The translations under genes were made by a program, and so were the position numbers. This document shows, in pieces, positions 36,101-47,387 of a DNA stretch of 64,000 nucleotides. The notes under the pieces were generated by a model, which saw only the letters and a list, made by a program, of their open reading frames with translations, did not search any database and was not told the origin of the DNA. The stretch comes from Metridium senile (Eukaryota > Cnidaria > Anthozoa > Actiniaria > Metridiidae), in assembly GCA_949775045.1 (NCBI GenBank), contig OX459108.1, positions 714,123-778,122 of the forward strand, in the 5' to 3' direction. Position 1 is the first letter of the stretch; the number at the start of each line of letters is the position of its first letter.

Positions 36101-36557
36101 ACGAAAGTATCATAGAATACTAGCTCTGCAATAGACCATTTTGAATTAGATGCAAGAAAAAAGCTTAGAGATTACATTTCTGGTTAGTGAATATTTGCAA
36201 GGAGGTTATATGGTGTAAAAATAATTGGACAGGAGCACCTTAGGTCAGCAGAAATTTGTGTTTTAGGACAGGAATAGCTAGCTACACGAGCAAAACATTA
36301 CAGTTAAACTCGATTTTATCATTAATTCATTTACTAGCGCACTTGAAAAAACATCAAAAGGTGCAGTATTATCTTATCAAGTATTTACGCTATTTAAAAT
36401 GAGCGGAAAAGTTGAAGATCATGTGAATATTGAGACTTACTTGAATGAGTATCTTGGAGATGACAGCATCCGGAATTTCGGGGAAGCGTTCTTGTAGCCT
36501 GCGTTCATTGTTGATTTTTTCATTTTCTTTGTTGCCAGCCATACAAATTTTCGACAT
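29375..36557 (-). CDS. TAB2/3-like: TAB2/TAB3-like TAK1-binding adaptor (complete, 8 exons, 329 aa)
   Basis: Exons: 36557-36441, 35045-34757, 33694-33546, 33272-33182, 32253-32182, 31470-31432, 30020-29874, 29460-29375; total 990 nt with a TGA stop at 29375-29377 and matching phases. TAB2/3 bridge ubiquitin chains to the kinase TAK1 in NF-kB and MAPK signalling. Residues about 18-65 form a CUE domain (RFPEIPDAVISKIL... then ILREESDRYLYGEE, a close match to vertebrate TAB2/3). Exons 3-4 encode a long coiled coil rich in Leu/Glu/Lys. Exon 7 is Pro-rich. The last exon encodes an NZF (RanBP2-type) finger, W-x-C-x2-C-T-x2-N-x-x-x-x-x-L-C-x2-C, ending CERPRI at the very C-terminus as in TAB2/3. The protein is about half the vertebrate length because the middle linker is short. 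An alternative start at the second Met (MAGNKENE) would remove five residues. Confidence 0.93.
29478..29870. repeat. (GAT/AAT)n microsatellite
   Basis: Fills the last intron of the TAB2-like gene between exons 7 and 8; the Asn/Asp and Ser/Leu frames are artefacts. Confidence 0.95.
30065..30345 (+). mobile_element. Second tRNA-derived SINE
   Basis: tggcctagcggtg (A-box-like) and ggtttgagtcctgg (B-box-like) are followed by a body ending in attagtagggcacacatgtc. An inverted fragment of the same 3' end occurs at 35098-35165. Both are in TAB2-like introns. Confidence 0.6.
30557..30755. mobile_element. MITE, family E (copy 2), TTA duplicated
   Basis: Same sequence as 1042-1235 with the same internal aaaccgcatactttttgatg and cctccggatacgcggattc. 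TTA on both sides. In a TAB2-like intron. Confidence 0.65.
30950..31235. mobile_element. Family G element, copy 3
   Basis: Same core as the other two copies, with cttggcttcgccgcgtggtt. In a TAB2-like intron. Confidence 0.6.
31849..32181 (-). repeat. 82-bp tandem array copying the TAB2-like exon 5 splice donor (4 extra copies)
   Basis: Donors (seen as catacc on the plus strand) lie at 31849, 31931, 32013, 32095 and the true one at 32177, an exact 82-bp spacing. Each unit repeats the last 29 nt of exon 5, the donor GTATG and about 50 nt of ATC-type intron sequence. All copies keep the GT. Confidence 0.92.
32288..32492. mobile_element. Family H fold-back (copy 1)
   Basis: Arms ctaaacacacagatcaacca and tggttgatctgtgtgtttag with outer atttaaatctgtac form a long hairpin of about 205 bp. 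A second copy is at 33727-33935, also in a TAB2-like intron. Confidence 0.7.
32493..32691. mobile_element. pogo/Tigger-like MITE with TA duplicated
   Basis: Starts cagtgaaacctcgccttacg and ends taacggggttccactg, the termini typical of Tigger/pogo-type elements. TA-like flanks on both sides. About 195 bp, no coding part. A lone end of similar sequence lies near 40580. Confidence 0.65.
32880..33160. repeat. (GATT)n microsatellite
   Basis: Impure gattgattgg repeats, ending about 20 bp from the TAB2-like exon 4 donor. Confidence 0.95.
33365..33505. repeat. (ACAAC)n microsatellite
   Basis: Pentamer acaac for about 130 bp between TAB2-like exons 3 and 4. Confidence 0.95.
33727..33935. mobile_element. 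Family H fold-back (copy 2)
   Basis: Same arms as 32288-32492, same orientation, 1.4 kb away. Confidence 0.7.
34118..34480 (+). mobile_element. tRNA-derived SINE
   Basis: An A box (tagctcagttgggagagc) and a B box (gggttcaaacac) lie about 40 bp apart, as in a tRNA-derived pol III promoter. The body contains ggataaggacgttaaatc and ggtcccgtctc, and the 3' end resembles a LINE tail (ctatataaatgcattatc). The tRNA part does not fold as a full tRNA, so it is not a tRNA gene. It lies in TAB2-like intron 2. Confidence 0.7.
35095..35170 (-). mobile_element. Fragment of the SINE found at 30065, inverted
   Basis: actggacacatgtgccctac and gggggagactcagacacaca are the reverse complement of the 3' end of the SINE at 30065-30345. 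Confidence 0.5.
35400..35560. repeat. Family A unit
   Basis: Single unit with gagtaaactagtataggctg and the terminus gctttagcccttcgtcggag. In a TAB2-like intron. Confidence 0.65.
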
Positions 36558-36778
36558 TGAGCCGTACTTAAGTTACTAAAGAATACATCTGTGGTGTTGT
36601 CTTTGTAGTGAAGTACACTATTTATGAGATATCATGATTTTAAAGTCGCCATTTTGAGAAGGTCGAGTCTTCCCTATCCGTGTCGAACACCAAATTCGTG
36701 ACTGCGTACAAAGTTCGATCGCTCACGTGACGATTTGACATAATCGATAATTGTTCGGAATGAGGGCGGAGTTTAGGA

Positions 36779-38640
36779 GCAGGTGGGAATTTGGTCTGCG
36801 CATGCGTGAATTTGGTGCTCAAAATAACGAAAAAGGCGCGAATGGCTTACATTCGAAAGATTTGACGAGGTGTTCAAGGCTGGCCATATAAATGCGAAAA
36901 AATACTGTTCAATCCGAGTTTTATTTTGTTCATTTGGATCTTAAATATTTGTTATTTCACAGCAAGTATTATGAATTCTATTTTCTTGCAAGAAGTGATA
37001 TTTTAATCAAAAGAATCGTTTTTTTAATCATCGAGTCGTTGACAACACTTGGCCTTCGGCGAAACTGTTTACAAGTTTACGTGTGGTACTTCAAAATATC
37101 TGATATTTGAACAATTAAGAAAGATTTCTTCAATTACAAGTTGATTCTGTACATGTTACCTTTCAATACTCTAAATTGGAAATGGTTAAAGTGTCTGTTA
37201 TGCTGCTTTTATCCTTGCTGGAAGTATAGTGTCCTGACTATCTGCCTGTCTACACTTGAGCTGAATGGATCACTTTGAAGGAAAAAAAAGGCCAGTAAAC
37301 GTATTGTATTTGTCATTTTATTATGCTTTTCAACTAAATAAAACTATTAAACATATTCAGTGTTAAGGTTTTGACTTTAGCTAATATTATGCAAGTTCAA
37401 AATCTCCGTTCTACTTCAGTCTGTCTTTCGCCGAAAAGTGATCAAAAGCAAAACATTTCAACGTATGTTTTACGACCAAAAAATCAATGATAAAGCGAAT
37501 TTTCTATCATTTTTTTCAAGCAGTGTTTGATTATATTAGGCATTAAAATTATATTCATGTGCATTTGGCGATGGAGAGTTCGGCTAGATTTTTTGCAAAC
37601 GGCTCATAAATATAAACACATCTTATGAAAAATTGAACAAAAAAACTTCCAAACATTTCAAGAAAAAACAAACCTCACATATAAAGGTTAAATGAACTAA
37701 TTTTTGTTGACTATAAGTGGTGGAAGCTTAAAAAATATGTACACGAATTGATAAAACATATCTACTCCAGCAACTGTAATTTTTATGCCGTAACTCAAAC
37801 ACACTCTTTTTTTGAAAATTTGTGTGTGTGTGTCAATCGAAATTGATTTTTCATATGAAAGCGAATTTCCACAATATTTTAATTATTATCAATTTATAGG
37901 CCAATGAATAAGCACTAATTTAAAGGCAAATAGAAAATGGAGAGTTCGTCTAGATTTTGAACTATAAGCGTAAATACGTTGTTGCACAATATTTACCTCA
38001 CACAAAAAAGGTTTACAATGACATGTCGTTCTCTTCACAAATACATCGACAATTTCAAGTTTTCTCATTTAGTGAAAAGCATATATTAACCCTAAATACA
38101 ATGCATTAACTGACCTTTCTCCTCTCTTCATAATGCCACATATTCAGCTCCAGTGCAGATCGGCGGTGCAATTTCATCATCAAGAAAAATAAGCCAAAAA
38201 CCAATGACAATGTAGAAAGCCTGTGAAAGTTTAGTGCTTGAAACTGGTACACGATCAACAAGTAATTGAAAAAATCTTTCTTAATGGTTCTGATACTGGA
38301 TATTTTTGAAGTACTAGTAGGTTAATCTAGTGACAGTTCCTTCGAAGACCAGCGTTGTCAACGGTTCAATGTCGAAAGACGGCAATTTCATTGATTAAAA
38401 AACAACTTATTCAAAGAAAATAGCCACCGTTTTACTTGCAAAGAAATAACAAATATCTAAGATCCTCAGAAAGATTAAAAAAAACTCGGATTGAACAGTA
38501 TTTTTTCGCATTTGTATGGCCAGCCTTGAACACCTCGTCAAATCTTTCGAATGTAAGCCGTTCGCGCCTTTTTCTTTATTTTGAGCACCAAATTCACGCA
38601 TGCGCAGACCAAATTCCCACCTGCTGAGTTTAGGAGACTT
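36779..38640. mobile_element. 1.86-kb TIR element between the TAB2-like and DNAJC28-like genes
   Basis: The left arm (agtttaggagcaggtgggaa ... gcgcatgcgtgaatttgg) and the right arm (accaaattcacgcatgcgc ... attcccacctgct) are inverted copies over at least 150 bp, with weaker pairing to about 300 bp. The interior is AT-rich with no coding frame of note. It begins about 220 bp upstream of the TAB2-like ATG. Confidence 0.75.
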
Positions 38641-39267
38641 TAGATACATTGTTGCATTTTATTTCGTTATATTTTTCGTTCATTAACATGATAATTTTTT
38701 GCATCTATGTGTTAGATATAACCCTTTTGGAATAACAAACAAAGGAAAACTAAGAAAATAAAAAATCGCACAATTAAAACTCAGCGGGGGAAAAAAAATT
38801 ACAAACATGAACGCACAAAAGAAAAATAACAAATTCAAACAAAGCAAAATGAAAAATACAAGATAAATAAAATAATGCTAACAATATATCCGCAACACAA
38901 AATTAAATATATTTCGCGGGCATTAATTTTCGCGTTTTTGCCAGAAAAATAAATTGAAGGTATTTTGCGTAAACTTTTTTTTCGCCGGTCTTTAATTTCG
39001 CGATTTTTTGAAAAATTGCGAAAATCTTTAAGACTCGCGAAAATTAGTACGAATAAGGCAGTACAAAATAGTGCTATATTAAACAATAGAAAACAATAAA
39101 ATTAGCAAAAAATTGAATTATATATTATTTAAAAATGTTTCAAGGATATACTATTTTCACTCTAAAATAAAAATTCACATTTCAAAATAGAAAAAAATGA
39201 ATGAATGAAGAAATGAATAAATAAATAAACAAACAAACAAACAAATAAATAAACCAACAAACAAATA

Positions 39268-39302
<35 letters not shown>

Positions 39303-39342
39303 AAATAAATAAACAGGAAAAACAAAATACAAAAATTTGTTT
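38641..39342. other. AT-rich spacer after the DNAJC28-like stop
   Basis: AT-rich sequence with an (AAAT)n and (CAAA)n stretch at 39190-39320. No gene seen; probably contains the DNAJC28-like 3' UTR. Confidence 0.5.
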
Positions 39343-41853
39343 TCAATTTTTATTCACATATTTGACTCTAAAGATCTGCAAAACTTTATTACCATAATAT
39401 GCAGATAATTTAAAAATAGACATAAAATATTTATTAAAAAATAATTTCAAATTTTTCTCAAACTCTTCATATTCCTTTCCATATTCTCCCTTGTTTGGAT
39501 TCTCCAAATCTTCATTACTATATCCTGAAGATTCACAAAAACCATAATCATTTAAAACTTTCATAATTTCTTTCTCTAAATTCACATGTATTTTTTGTCG
39601 AGTTAATATAGGGACAATTAAGTTAAGCTTATCAATTTTCCCATCGATAAGTTTAGCTTTTACTTTAAATTCTTTGCAAAAATCTTCCCATTTTATAAAA
39701 TCCTGCTTTGTGAATGGCGAAGGTCCAAGTTTTGATCGTTTGAGTCTAATTGATATTCTAAGAGCTTCAGTGTCTTCGCGGATTTCTTTTTCAAGCATGA
39801 TCCAGTCAGGTATGTATCCAGAGTCAATGAGGACCTTGTTTAATCTATGAGTACCAGAATCTGAAATAGAGAAACATAGGGTTAGGGTTTATAGGTTATA
39901 AATAAATATATAACAAACTAGCAAGTAAACTAGTATAGGCTGCGTTGATGTTTGATATAAACATTAGGTAATAGAATGACATTTTTAACACCGTAAAAAA
40001 TAGAAATAGAAACTAGCGAGTAAACTAGTATAGACTGAGCCAGTGTTTGATATAAATGATAGGTAATAGAATAAAATTTGTAACACCGTAAAAAATGTTA
40101 ACTTAACTTTACTGACATAGTAAATGATAATACAAAATTCAACGAAAAGTACAAAATGTACTCTGAACGTTTTCAAATCTAAACTTAAAACTTATCTTTT
40201 GGAAGAGGGTTTCTCAGTTGATATCTAGTATTTATCATGTGTACATCTGTGTTTGTTATTCCCTAGAGAAACCCTCTAGCCAAACAAGCCAAGTCTTTTT
40301 AATTTGCCGATCTAATCAAAAGTGGAGGATCAGAGTCTGACCCTGGCTCTGATTGGTTTTAAGTCTTTGAAGAGCTAAGTTTGATTGGACGTCATTTGAC
40401 AAATTGACGAGATTAGGTTCCAAATATACCTATAATTGAGTGTTAATCAAATCAACATAGAAGTGAGATTCGAAGCTTTTTGGGCCAGAGGTTGAATTCT
40501 AGTTGCATCACAAACCGTCAAATTTACAAACACTGAAGCAAGTTAGGAAATAACCTCTGGTACCCAGGGTATATTTGGTATAGAGGGGTTCCACTGTACC
40601 AACAGATGTTGAATATGACCACATACCAATATACTGATCTTTCTGTGGATCGCTCTTGATAGGCTGTCCACTGCCTGGTAAGTTCTGTAATTCTCCCTTC
40701 GACATCGCTTCCTGGATAAGATCCTCAACCATACGTTCAATGGCTCCGGATATCATGGTCTTCCTTATGGCTTTTTTCTCTGGCAGAGCAATTGACGTCT
40801 CGTCAGATCCAAGCTTTGTTGTTTTATGAGAGTGAATGTCTTCAATTGCTTTTTCAAATCTGTGTTGACGGAAATGTTTTTCTCTCATTGATGGAGTGCC
40901 GCTGCCGAGACCACCATATTCTAGATATTGCCTTGGAATATAAATCATTTTTGTTATCATCTACAGGAGCTCATCATTATCACTATTACCACCATCATAC
41001 ACTACCATCACTGTCACCATCATCATCACCATTATCATCACAACTATTAGCATCATCATCATCATCATCATCACTACTATCATCATTATCATCATCACCA
41101 CCACCATCATTATCATCATCACCATTGCTATCATCATCACTATCATCATCATCACCACCATCATCTTCACTATCATCATCACCATCACCATTGCTATTAT
41201 TACCATCATCATCATCACCACCACCACCATCATCGTCATCATCATCATCATCATCACCGTCATCATCACCATCATCATCATCACCATAATCATCACCACC
41301 ACCACCATCATCATCACCATCGCTATCATCATCACAATCATCACAACCCTCATTATCATCACCATTATCTTCACTATCGTCATCACCATTGCCATCACCA
41401 TAATCATCATCATCACCATAATCATCATCATCATGCATCTCCATATTTTCAATCTCACCGGTGTTGTGGTGCGGTATGTCTAATGTCAAACTTATCCTCT
41501 GCGCTCTCCACTTCTACTTCTATCCCAAGTTTCTTACTCAGATGATCCAACACAACTCTATAAGCATTATCTATAGTAGCAAACTTGTCTGCATCAGCCG
41601 TAGTTTTGCCACTATCGGGGTGAAATTGTTTAGCAAGTTTGAAATACGCTGAACGAACTTCGCTCTCGCTAGCTTCGTCTTCCTTTAAACCAAGCAACAT
41701 GAAAGATTCTTGCACGGAAAGTTTACTTATGGGACTAAGAAATGTCGATGAGCAGTGTAGTAGTCTTTTTAGATAGCGAAGTTGAACATAAGAGAAGTTA
41801 TTTATGGTGAAAATTGTAGAAGAAGTTGGCCTTTTCGTCAAGAAAGACGCCAT
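39343..41853 (-). CDS. DNAJC28: DNAJC28-like J-domain protein (complete, 3 exons, 405 aa)
   Basis: Exons: 41853-41459, 40931-40627, 39860-39343 (TGA at 39343-39345); 1218 nt in phase. The N-terminus (MASFLTKRPTSSTIF...RYLKRLL) is basic and hydroxyl-rich, like a mitochondrial targeting sequence. A J domain follows with LGLKEDEASESEVRSAYFKL and the essential HPD in KQFHPDSGK. Then come TAPQHR, YGGLGSGTPSMREKHFRQ and, later, the DUF1992 block EDLIQEAMSKGELQNLPGSG...GYIPDW, the signature of DNAJC28. J proteins stimulate Hsp70 ATPase; the exact role of DNAJC28 is poorly known. An upstream in-frame Met at 41904 would add 17 residues, but MASF gives the better targeting peptide. It lies head-to-head with the transgelin-like gene, about 1.2 kb apart. 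Confidence 0.92.
39915..40120. repeat. Family A tandem units
   Basis: Two diverged units in the DNAJC28-like intron. Confidence 0.65.
40160..40228 (+). pseudogene. Second truncated LINE C-terminal remnant
   Basis: Twenty-two codons plus stop read TLNVFKSKLKTYLLEEGFSV, resembling the FK-x-KLKTYL ending of LINE polyproteins. It sits in the DNAJC28 intron 39861-40626, on the opposite strand, next to a copy of the tandem element at 39915-40120. Confidence 0.45.
40975..41455. repeat. (ATC/ACC)n microsatellite
   Basis: Fills the DNAJC28-like intron 1 between the acceptor at 40932 and the donor at 41458. Ser/Pro and Asp/Gly frames are artefacts. Confidence 0.95.
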
Positions 41854-42389
41854 TGTTGTTGTTGTTATGTAATGTACAGCCGCTGATTTACAATGAGCCT
41901 GCAATTTTTTATTTTATTTTTTTATTAAACTGGGGTTCCTGTGGAATTCACTGAATATCTGTCAACTCATCACATAAATCATTTCCGTCCTGGAATGACC
42001 CGTGCTTTGCTTGGAATTTGTGAATATTTTGACAACAAATCAAGGCTTAGCCTGTGCCTTTTGTAGAATAGTACAGCGGTGCTAAATTACGTGAAACTGG
42101 CAGTATTCAGCCGACAAGTTTGAGTGAAGTTTAATATGCACTTGAAAATCTGTATGACATTGATCCGACATATAAAGTACTTCATCCACTTCGTTTCTCT
42201 TCATTAGTTTAAAGTTCAAGACGGCATTATCAATTTCTAGATATGATAGCTCAAAGTGTTGTCAAAAACTTCAAAGCTTCTCCCAAAATCATTAAATCTG
42301 AGCGACACATTCCCTAAATTTTGTGCACATTTGTTTGGTAGTTAAGTCTTTGTCCTTATAAGCAGATGTTCAAGATTGAAATTAAAGCG

Positions 42390-42610
42390 CAAACACTTTA
42401 GCAATGAAATAGAATTAAATTGCTACTGTGGAATAGAGTACAAACACTATATCCATGAAATAGAATCAAATTGCTACTGTGGAATAGAGCACAAATACTA
42501 TATCCATGCAATAGAATCAAATTGCTACTGTGGAATAGAGCACAAATACTATATCCATGCAATAGAATCAAATTGCTACTGTGGAATAGAGTGCAAACAA
42601 ATTAATTTGC
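42390..42610. repeat. 50-bp minisatellite, second locus (inverted, about four copies)
   Basis: Reverse complement of the unit at 25560-26110, in the shared upstream region of the DNAJC28-like and transgelin-like genes. Confidence 0.85.
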
Positions 42611-42861
42611 TATTGTGGAATGGTCATTAAATAAAACGTATTATTTAGTAACTGTTTTGTTTTTATTTCATGGCATTTAATAGCATTTTTGCTCTATATC
42701 AATACGTTTCCCAGATTTTTTGTAATGTTCAAAATTTTCTGAAATAAAGTATAGATTCCACCTAAGATCATCTCAACCAATCAAACTGGTGCAATTTACA
42801 CGTGATTTTAGACCAACCAACCAGAATCATTTCTTGAATCAAGTCCAGTCATTTTATCCAG

Positions 42862-42950
42862 CCAATCAGAAGGTTGTATTTTCAAGTGGTTATAAATTGA
42901 CTAATCAAAATCTTTCTCAAATCTTTTTAAGTTTTTTGAGCTGTATAAAT
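42862..42950 (+). promoter_or_regulatory. Probable promoter of transgelin-like exon 1a
   Basis: A CCAAT box lies at 42862-42866 and a TATA-like TATAAAT at 42944-42950, 89 bp before the ATG at 43039. A second CCAAT (as CCAATCAAAC) lies near 42778. No CArG box, the usual SRF site of vertebrate transgelin promoters, was seen. The start of transcription is inferred at roughly 42975. Confidence 0.55.
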
Positions 42951-43038
42951 TGGAAGTCGGTTCGAACCTCACTCACTCTCTCTCTCAAGACCTCTACAGT
43001 TTTCACTCCATTTTTGTGTATTGTACTTTGTTGTTAAA

Positions 43039-46000
43039 ATGGCTCAAAGGCCTAGAGGATACGGTGCCTCCGCGCAGTCCGCGAGAAAGGTAAATTGTTA
43101 TTTAAAACGACAATACTTATAGTTTAATATATACCGCCAAATATGTGGATAGCGAATTTAGCGCGTTTTGATTGGCTCACAGGGATGAAATATTTTCGTC
43201 TCTTCGCTGTTTTGCGAAAACCGAAAATGCAAAAACAAATTAGTTGTGAAATTTCATTTGTGAAATAGAAACCCTTTTTTGTCTTTTTAAACTTATTAGT
43301 TATATACTAAAACAACTTTCCCGCTCAGCATCGATAGCTAGTGCTTAAACCCATGTAGCTAAATTTTCTTATTAAATTTTTCTCGATCTCACTGACCCCT
43401 TCTTGACCAGAACTACGAATATTTGGGAGATAACTTTATAGGCGAGTGGTGAAATATAATTACTTTGAACTGAAGAATATAGCTTTTGATAAAAATTTAT
43501 TTCCAATGCTGTTCTAGAGTAACATTATAGCGTTAAAGTGCAGCGCTTATTCGAGGGCGGCGCTTATTCGTGTAAATACGGCATTTCCAAAAGATTTATA
43601 CATACACACATACATTAATTGCTCTATTTAAACTCGGATTTGAATTGGTTGGAAATATACTTAGCAACGCGTTAGACAACAAAGTCTATTCTACCGTTTT
43701 AGTAGCTTAGAAAAATCTAGATTGTTTATAATTCTGTTTGATGGTGTGTTTTTTTTTTCTGTACTTAATGGCATTTCAAATATCAGGGATTGTCATCAAA
43801 ATACTCTAATCAAATTGATTTGAAGGTCAAATCATATGAGTGGATTTTAGCAAAAAATTCTTAACTGACAAAAATGTGTTTGCGAAAAGAAGGATTTACC
43901 CTCGAAAAAGTGGTATAAATTTATCACCATATTAACCATATATGAAAAGAGTATATTATCAGGTTGGTTTTATTAATATTTTATTAATAGATAATATTTT
44001 CAATAGGTTATTGTTTGTGTAAACAAATTTTACTGAAATCGGGAATTTTCTGTGAGGTTCCCTTCTAGCCAATGAAATTCTAGTTTCTAACACATGACTA
44101 TTTCAACCAATCAGAGCCGTTTTTACGTATTATAAAAAGGGGACTTGTTGAAGCTCAAATACTGTCTATAAAACGCACGCTTCAATCGTATAAATTTGGT
44201 CTTTTTTGTTTAAAACTTTATTTCAAAATGTCTTCGCGTCCTCGTGGTTATGGAAGTTCAGCCCAGAATGCAAGAAAGGTAGGGAAACGTCAAATTATTC
44301 AGCAACCGATTATTTTTTTAGGCTCAAATTTGATTGTCTCTAAATTATGGACGTTTTTGAAAAAAACTGCTTCAAAAATTTTGACCTCTAGATTTGACGG
44401 TTGTTATAGATCTAATGATTTGTGAAGTCGTGTTTTTATATTAGCAATTTTATTCAACTTATTCAAGGTTTTCGAAGTTCTTATAATGTGTATAAGTTTT
44501 TTTTTACCATTTTTAACTCTGGTGAAGAATTAACGTCCTAAACGTCAGTAAGTAACACTCTTTTATACGGTGTATAAGCTACCAATTTTACTCAGACGAA
44601 GGATTAACGTCCTAAACGTCAGTAAGTAACACTCTCTTTTATACCGTGTATAAGTTACCATTTTTACTCCGACGAAGGATTAACGTCCTAAACGTCAGTA
44701 AGTAACACTCTCTTTTATACGGTGTATAAGCTACAATTTTTACTCAGACGAAGGATTAACGTCCTAAACGTCAGTAAGGAACACTCTTTTATACGGTGTA
44801 TAAATTGCATTTGTTTTCTTTCAGACAAAAAGGACGAAAAACTATAATTGTCGCTTTTCATTTTTCAAAACTCTGATCTCTGATATATAAAGTTAATTTA
44901 AAAGAATATTAGTCAAAATATTAAATAACTTTACAACTTACAATAAATACAATTTCTACACCTTTAAGAAACAGATTTTCCTGTTAATCTAAACATATTT
45001 TTATGTTCAACGTTCAACATTGTCGACTCCATATCGACCCCAGGTCAAATCGTAAATATCGCATGGAATTTCAAAACCCAGAAACCTGTTGCAAAAATTC
45101 TCGCTTTTTTCCATTCTTTTCGACTCAGAAACTTTCCAATTCGATAAAATTATATGTTATATTCATGCTTAGTGAAATTTTTATGTATTTTTTAAGTAAA
45201 AAGTGAGGTTTTTGATTAACAGAGAAAATGTTTACAAGTGTGTTTTGTGTCACTTGAAAATCTTCCAATTACTAACAATTAATCAACATTAAGTTGTAAG
45301 ATTACTTTGATTTGAAGAACTTTAATAATTAAAGATACGCAGTTTTTATCTTAAATGTCGTTTCGAAACAAGAAATTCTGAAATTTGAGATAGCAAGGGT
45401 TTGAAATTAACGATAGTAATTGACTGGAAGAAAGTTCCAAGGGAAATGGGTTGTGTTCGAGCGAGGGTTTGAGATAAACGATAGTAAATTGACTGGAAAA
45501 AGTTCCAAGGGAAATGGGTTTGTGTTTGAGATAACAAGGGTTTGAGATTAACGATAGTAATTGACTGGAAGAAAGTTCCAAGGGAAATGGGTTTGTGTTC
45601 GAGATAGCGAGGATTTGGGACTGTTTACAGGCCCGTAGCTAGGATTTTTGTTGGAGGGTGCTAATGTACAAAACGTGCATGGACCAACCATACTTCAGGG
45701 CTGTCAACCCCGGACGGGTTCAAATCTGGAGATTGCGATATTTGAAGAAACATCCGCCATTTTGTTCGATAAACTCCGAATTTCCGACATTTTGTTTGTC
45801 TTCTAAAACTTCCGAACCCCCCCAAAAAAAAAATTCCTCGTACATATCTTCTTAGCAAATTTATCAAGAAGCGATATTTATAGGGAAGCGTTGTATCATC
45901 AGATAAAAAAATAAAATGAGAGATTTTTTTACTTAGTTTTACAGAAACTATTATACCAGCCAAGATCTCACTTAGCTACGTGTAGTCTTATAAGAATCCT

Positions 46001-46857
46001 GTAGTCTTATAAGAAACCTGTCTCATGCGCATGCTTGAATGCTTTTTTCAGCTGGCCGAAAAATACGATACCCAGCAAGAGGAAGAAGCGAGAGTCTGGA
46101 TCGAGGCTGTGTTGGGAGAACAAGTGATAGGGGGGGCCCAGGGACCCGATGATGTACAAAAGGTTTTGAAGGACGGCAAGATCCTAGCAAAGTAAGTTAA
46201 TATAACTAACACCTATTTTAAAAAGGTTGTCCAAGGTGATAGGTCATTTCAAGACGGAAAGGAATTATAGGCATACATCTTTTTCAAACGGTTGTCCAAG
46301 GCCATAGGTCATTCCAAGACGGAAAGGAATTATAGGCATACACCTATTTTAAAAAGGTTGTCCAAGGCGATAGGTCATTTCAAGATGGAAAGGAATTATA
46401 GGCATACACCTATTTCAAAAAGGTTGTCCAAGAGAATACGCCAAGACACCTGAGTCTTCAGAGTGTTCTTATTAATAGAACACTTGTGTCTGGCTAGAAG
46501 ATTGAGACTCGTTGAAAAAGTGATATATCTTTTAGAAGATTATTAAACATTATCATTTCTTTTGCAGGCTTGCAAGAGCCCTTGGTGCAACGTTCAAAGT
46601 CAACGAACAAAATATGCCATTCAAACAGGTACTGAAATTTATACTGATATGCATGATGATGATCATAAGCGTGATTATGAAACAGTACAATTTAGTTATT
46701 CCTGTGTTAATAATCATCATCATTATCGTCATCATCGTCATCATCAACATCATCATCAACAAAATAATAATCATCATCATCACCGTCATCATCATCATCA
46801 TCATCATCATCATCACCATCACCACCATCACAATTATTATCACCACCATCATCACCG

Positions 46858-46898
<41 letters not shown>

Positions 46899-47214
46899 TT
46901 CTAACATTGTTTAATGGTTCCATTCAGATGGAAAACATCTCCAATTTCCTAGCACATGCAGACAGTATGGGCGTGGCTTCAGGAGACTTGTTTCAGACCG
47001 CTGATCTCTATGACAACCAGAACATGGGTGCTGTAAGTATCAGTATCGCACAGCATTGTAGATAAATTAGTTAACCAGTAGAATTAAGACACAATAATCA
47101 ATCCGTGGTATTAATCATGTATTAATGAATAGATAAAGAAAGAATTGTTAAAGGTTTTTCTCTTTCTTTCTTCAGGTCATTTCATGTATCCATGCAGTAG
47201 GAAGAAAAGTAAGT

Positions 47215-47268
<54 letters not shown>

Positions 47269-47353
47269 CGATGCTGATGGTGATGATGATGACGATGATG
47301 ACCATGATGGTAATGGTGATGATGATGATGATGATGATGATGATGCCGATGAA

Positions 47354-47387
<34 letters not shown>

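Noticed and set aside
40792..41289. 165-codon plus-strand frame ending in Ser/Pro repeats
   Set aside because: Antisense to DNAJC28 exon 2 and then an ATC microsatellite.
41854..41904. Upstream start for the DNAJC28-like gene
   Set aside because: In frame, but the extra residues (MQAHCKSAAVHYI) do not improve the targeting peptide; kept only as an alternative.
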